Below are positions 63,692 through 64,000 of a stretch of 64,000 nucleotides of DNA, in pieces. The notes below the pieces were generated by a model. The model was not told the DNA's origin and did no database searches. It saw nothing but the letters and a program-made list of their open reading frames with translations. The DNA is taken from assembly GCF_000568255.1 (NCBI RefSeq), contig NZ_KK037166.1, forward strand, positions 3,860,836 to 3,924,835, written 5' to 3'. This stretch comes from Kutzneria sp. 744. GTDB taxonomy: Bacteria; Actinomycetota; Actinomycetes; Mycobacteriales; Pseudonocardiaceae. The translations under genes were made by a program, and so were the position numbers. The stretch's first letter is position 1. Each line of letters opens with the position of its first letter.

Positions 63692-64000
63692 GTGACGGGA
63701 CAGCGCAGCGAACGACTGCCACGAGCGCAGCGGCGGGAGCAGATCCTGGCGGCGGCGACGACGGCGTTCGCGCGGGCCGGATTCGCCGCGACGAGCCTGG
63801 ACGACGTCGCCCACGAGGCCGGTATCAGCCGCATGATCGTCTACCGGCACTTCGACTCGAAGCGGGATCTCTACCGACAGGCCCTGGAACGGATCGGCGA
63901 CCTGATCGCGGTGGCCGCCCAGGCCGAGAAGATCGACATAAGCACGTTGCACGCGTTCATCGCCGCCGCGGCGGCCGAGCCGGACGGCTTCCGCCTGCTG
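63692..64000 (+). CDS. TetR-family regulator, N-terminal part
   Basis: The GTG at 63692 opens a frame that runs off the window. The visible 103 residues hold the TetR helix-turn-helix (REQILAAATTAFARAGFAATSLDDVAHEAGISRMIVYRHFDSKRDLYRQAL). It is divergent from the P450 gene and probably represses it through the inverted repeat between them. Confidence 0.9.
   Translation, partial: MTGQRSERLPRAQRREQILAAATTAFARAGFAATSLDDVAHEAGISRMIVYRHFDSKRDLYRQALERIGDLIAVAAQAEKIDISTLHAFIAAAAAEPDGFRLL

Overview
The window is high-G+C actinomycete chromosome. The gene content (a roughly 1,650-residue NAD-glutamate dehydrogenase, a GlbO-type globin, an AfsR-like SARP regulator, a LAL-type LuxR regulator, a DUF222-family protein, Methyltransf_19 paralogues, a CtaG/CopD fusion) points to Pseudonocardiales or a near relative; I do not name a species. 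From memory, the block glbO - alpha-glucosidase - hypothetical - hotdog thioesterase - gdh - ABC-F - ssb (2.3-18.2 kb) has the order and orientation of Rv2470-Rv2478c of Mycobacterium tuberculosis, so this end is conserved core.

Layout. 0-2.3 kb: the end of a prolyl oligopeptidase and an mscS channel gene split by a 486-bp, AT-richer insertion flanked by a 10-bp direct repeat. 2.3-18.2 kb: the conserved block, with a large divergent GGDEF protein between gdh and ettA. 18.3-24.3 kb: a DnaA-box pair, a DUF222 protein, an MprAB-like two-component system, and a TetR-DrrAB-like exporter operon. 24.4-29.1 kb: CtaG/CopD, an MFS exporter divergent from a LacI regulator around an 18-bp palindrome, and tRNA-Arg(TCT). 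29.1-30.8 kb: decayed sequence with relics of a universal stress protein and an alpha/beta hydrolase. 30.8-43.4 kb: accessory genes, including a haloperoxidase-like hydrolase without its catalytic serine, an 18-bp minisatellite, a LAL regulator, an MHS-type transporter followed by a plant-type ketol-acid reductoisomerase, a SARP regulator and an LldD-like flavoenzyme. 43.4-47.0 kb: RsmC-like methyltransferase, AlkZ-like protein, WYL regulator, SIS protein.

47.0-54.5 kb is a cobalamin/cobalt locus: cobH faces away from a B12 riboswitch that heads a short coupled leader ORF, then cobM, cobJ, cobA, a frameshifted cbiM, cbiQ, one ORF fusing a CbiX chelatase to a CbiO ATPase, and a membrane protein with a WHDHxxHW motif. 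The operon joins corrin-ring methylation to cobalt uptake under one B12 sensor.

54.6-64 kb: two tandem SAM methyltransferases, a PAS-GGDEF-EAL protein with a degenerate EAL domain, an MFS transporter coupled to a membrane protein and divergent from an Lrp regulator, a membrane protein coupled to a short GntR regulator, a second copy of the 18-bp minisatellite, a cytochrome P450 and the start of a divergent TetR regulator.

Most worth checking: the mscS insertion, the riboswitch/leader-ORF arrangement, the CbiX-CbiO fusion beside the broken cbiM, and the minisatellite shared by two convergent gene gaps. All family assignments come from reading motifs; no database search was run.
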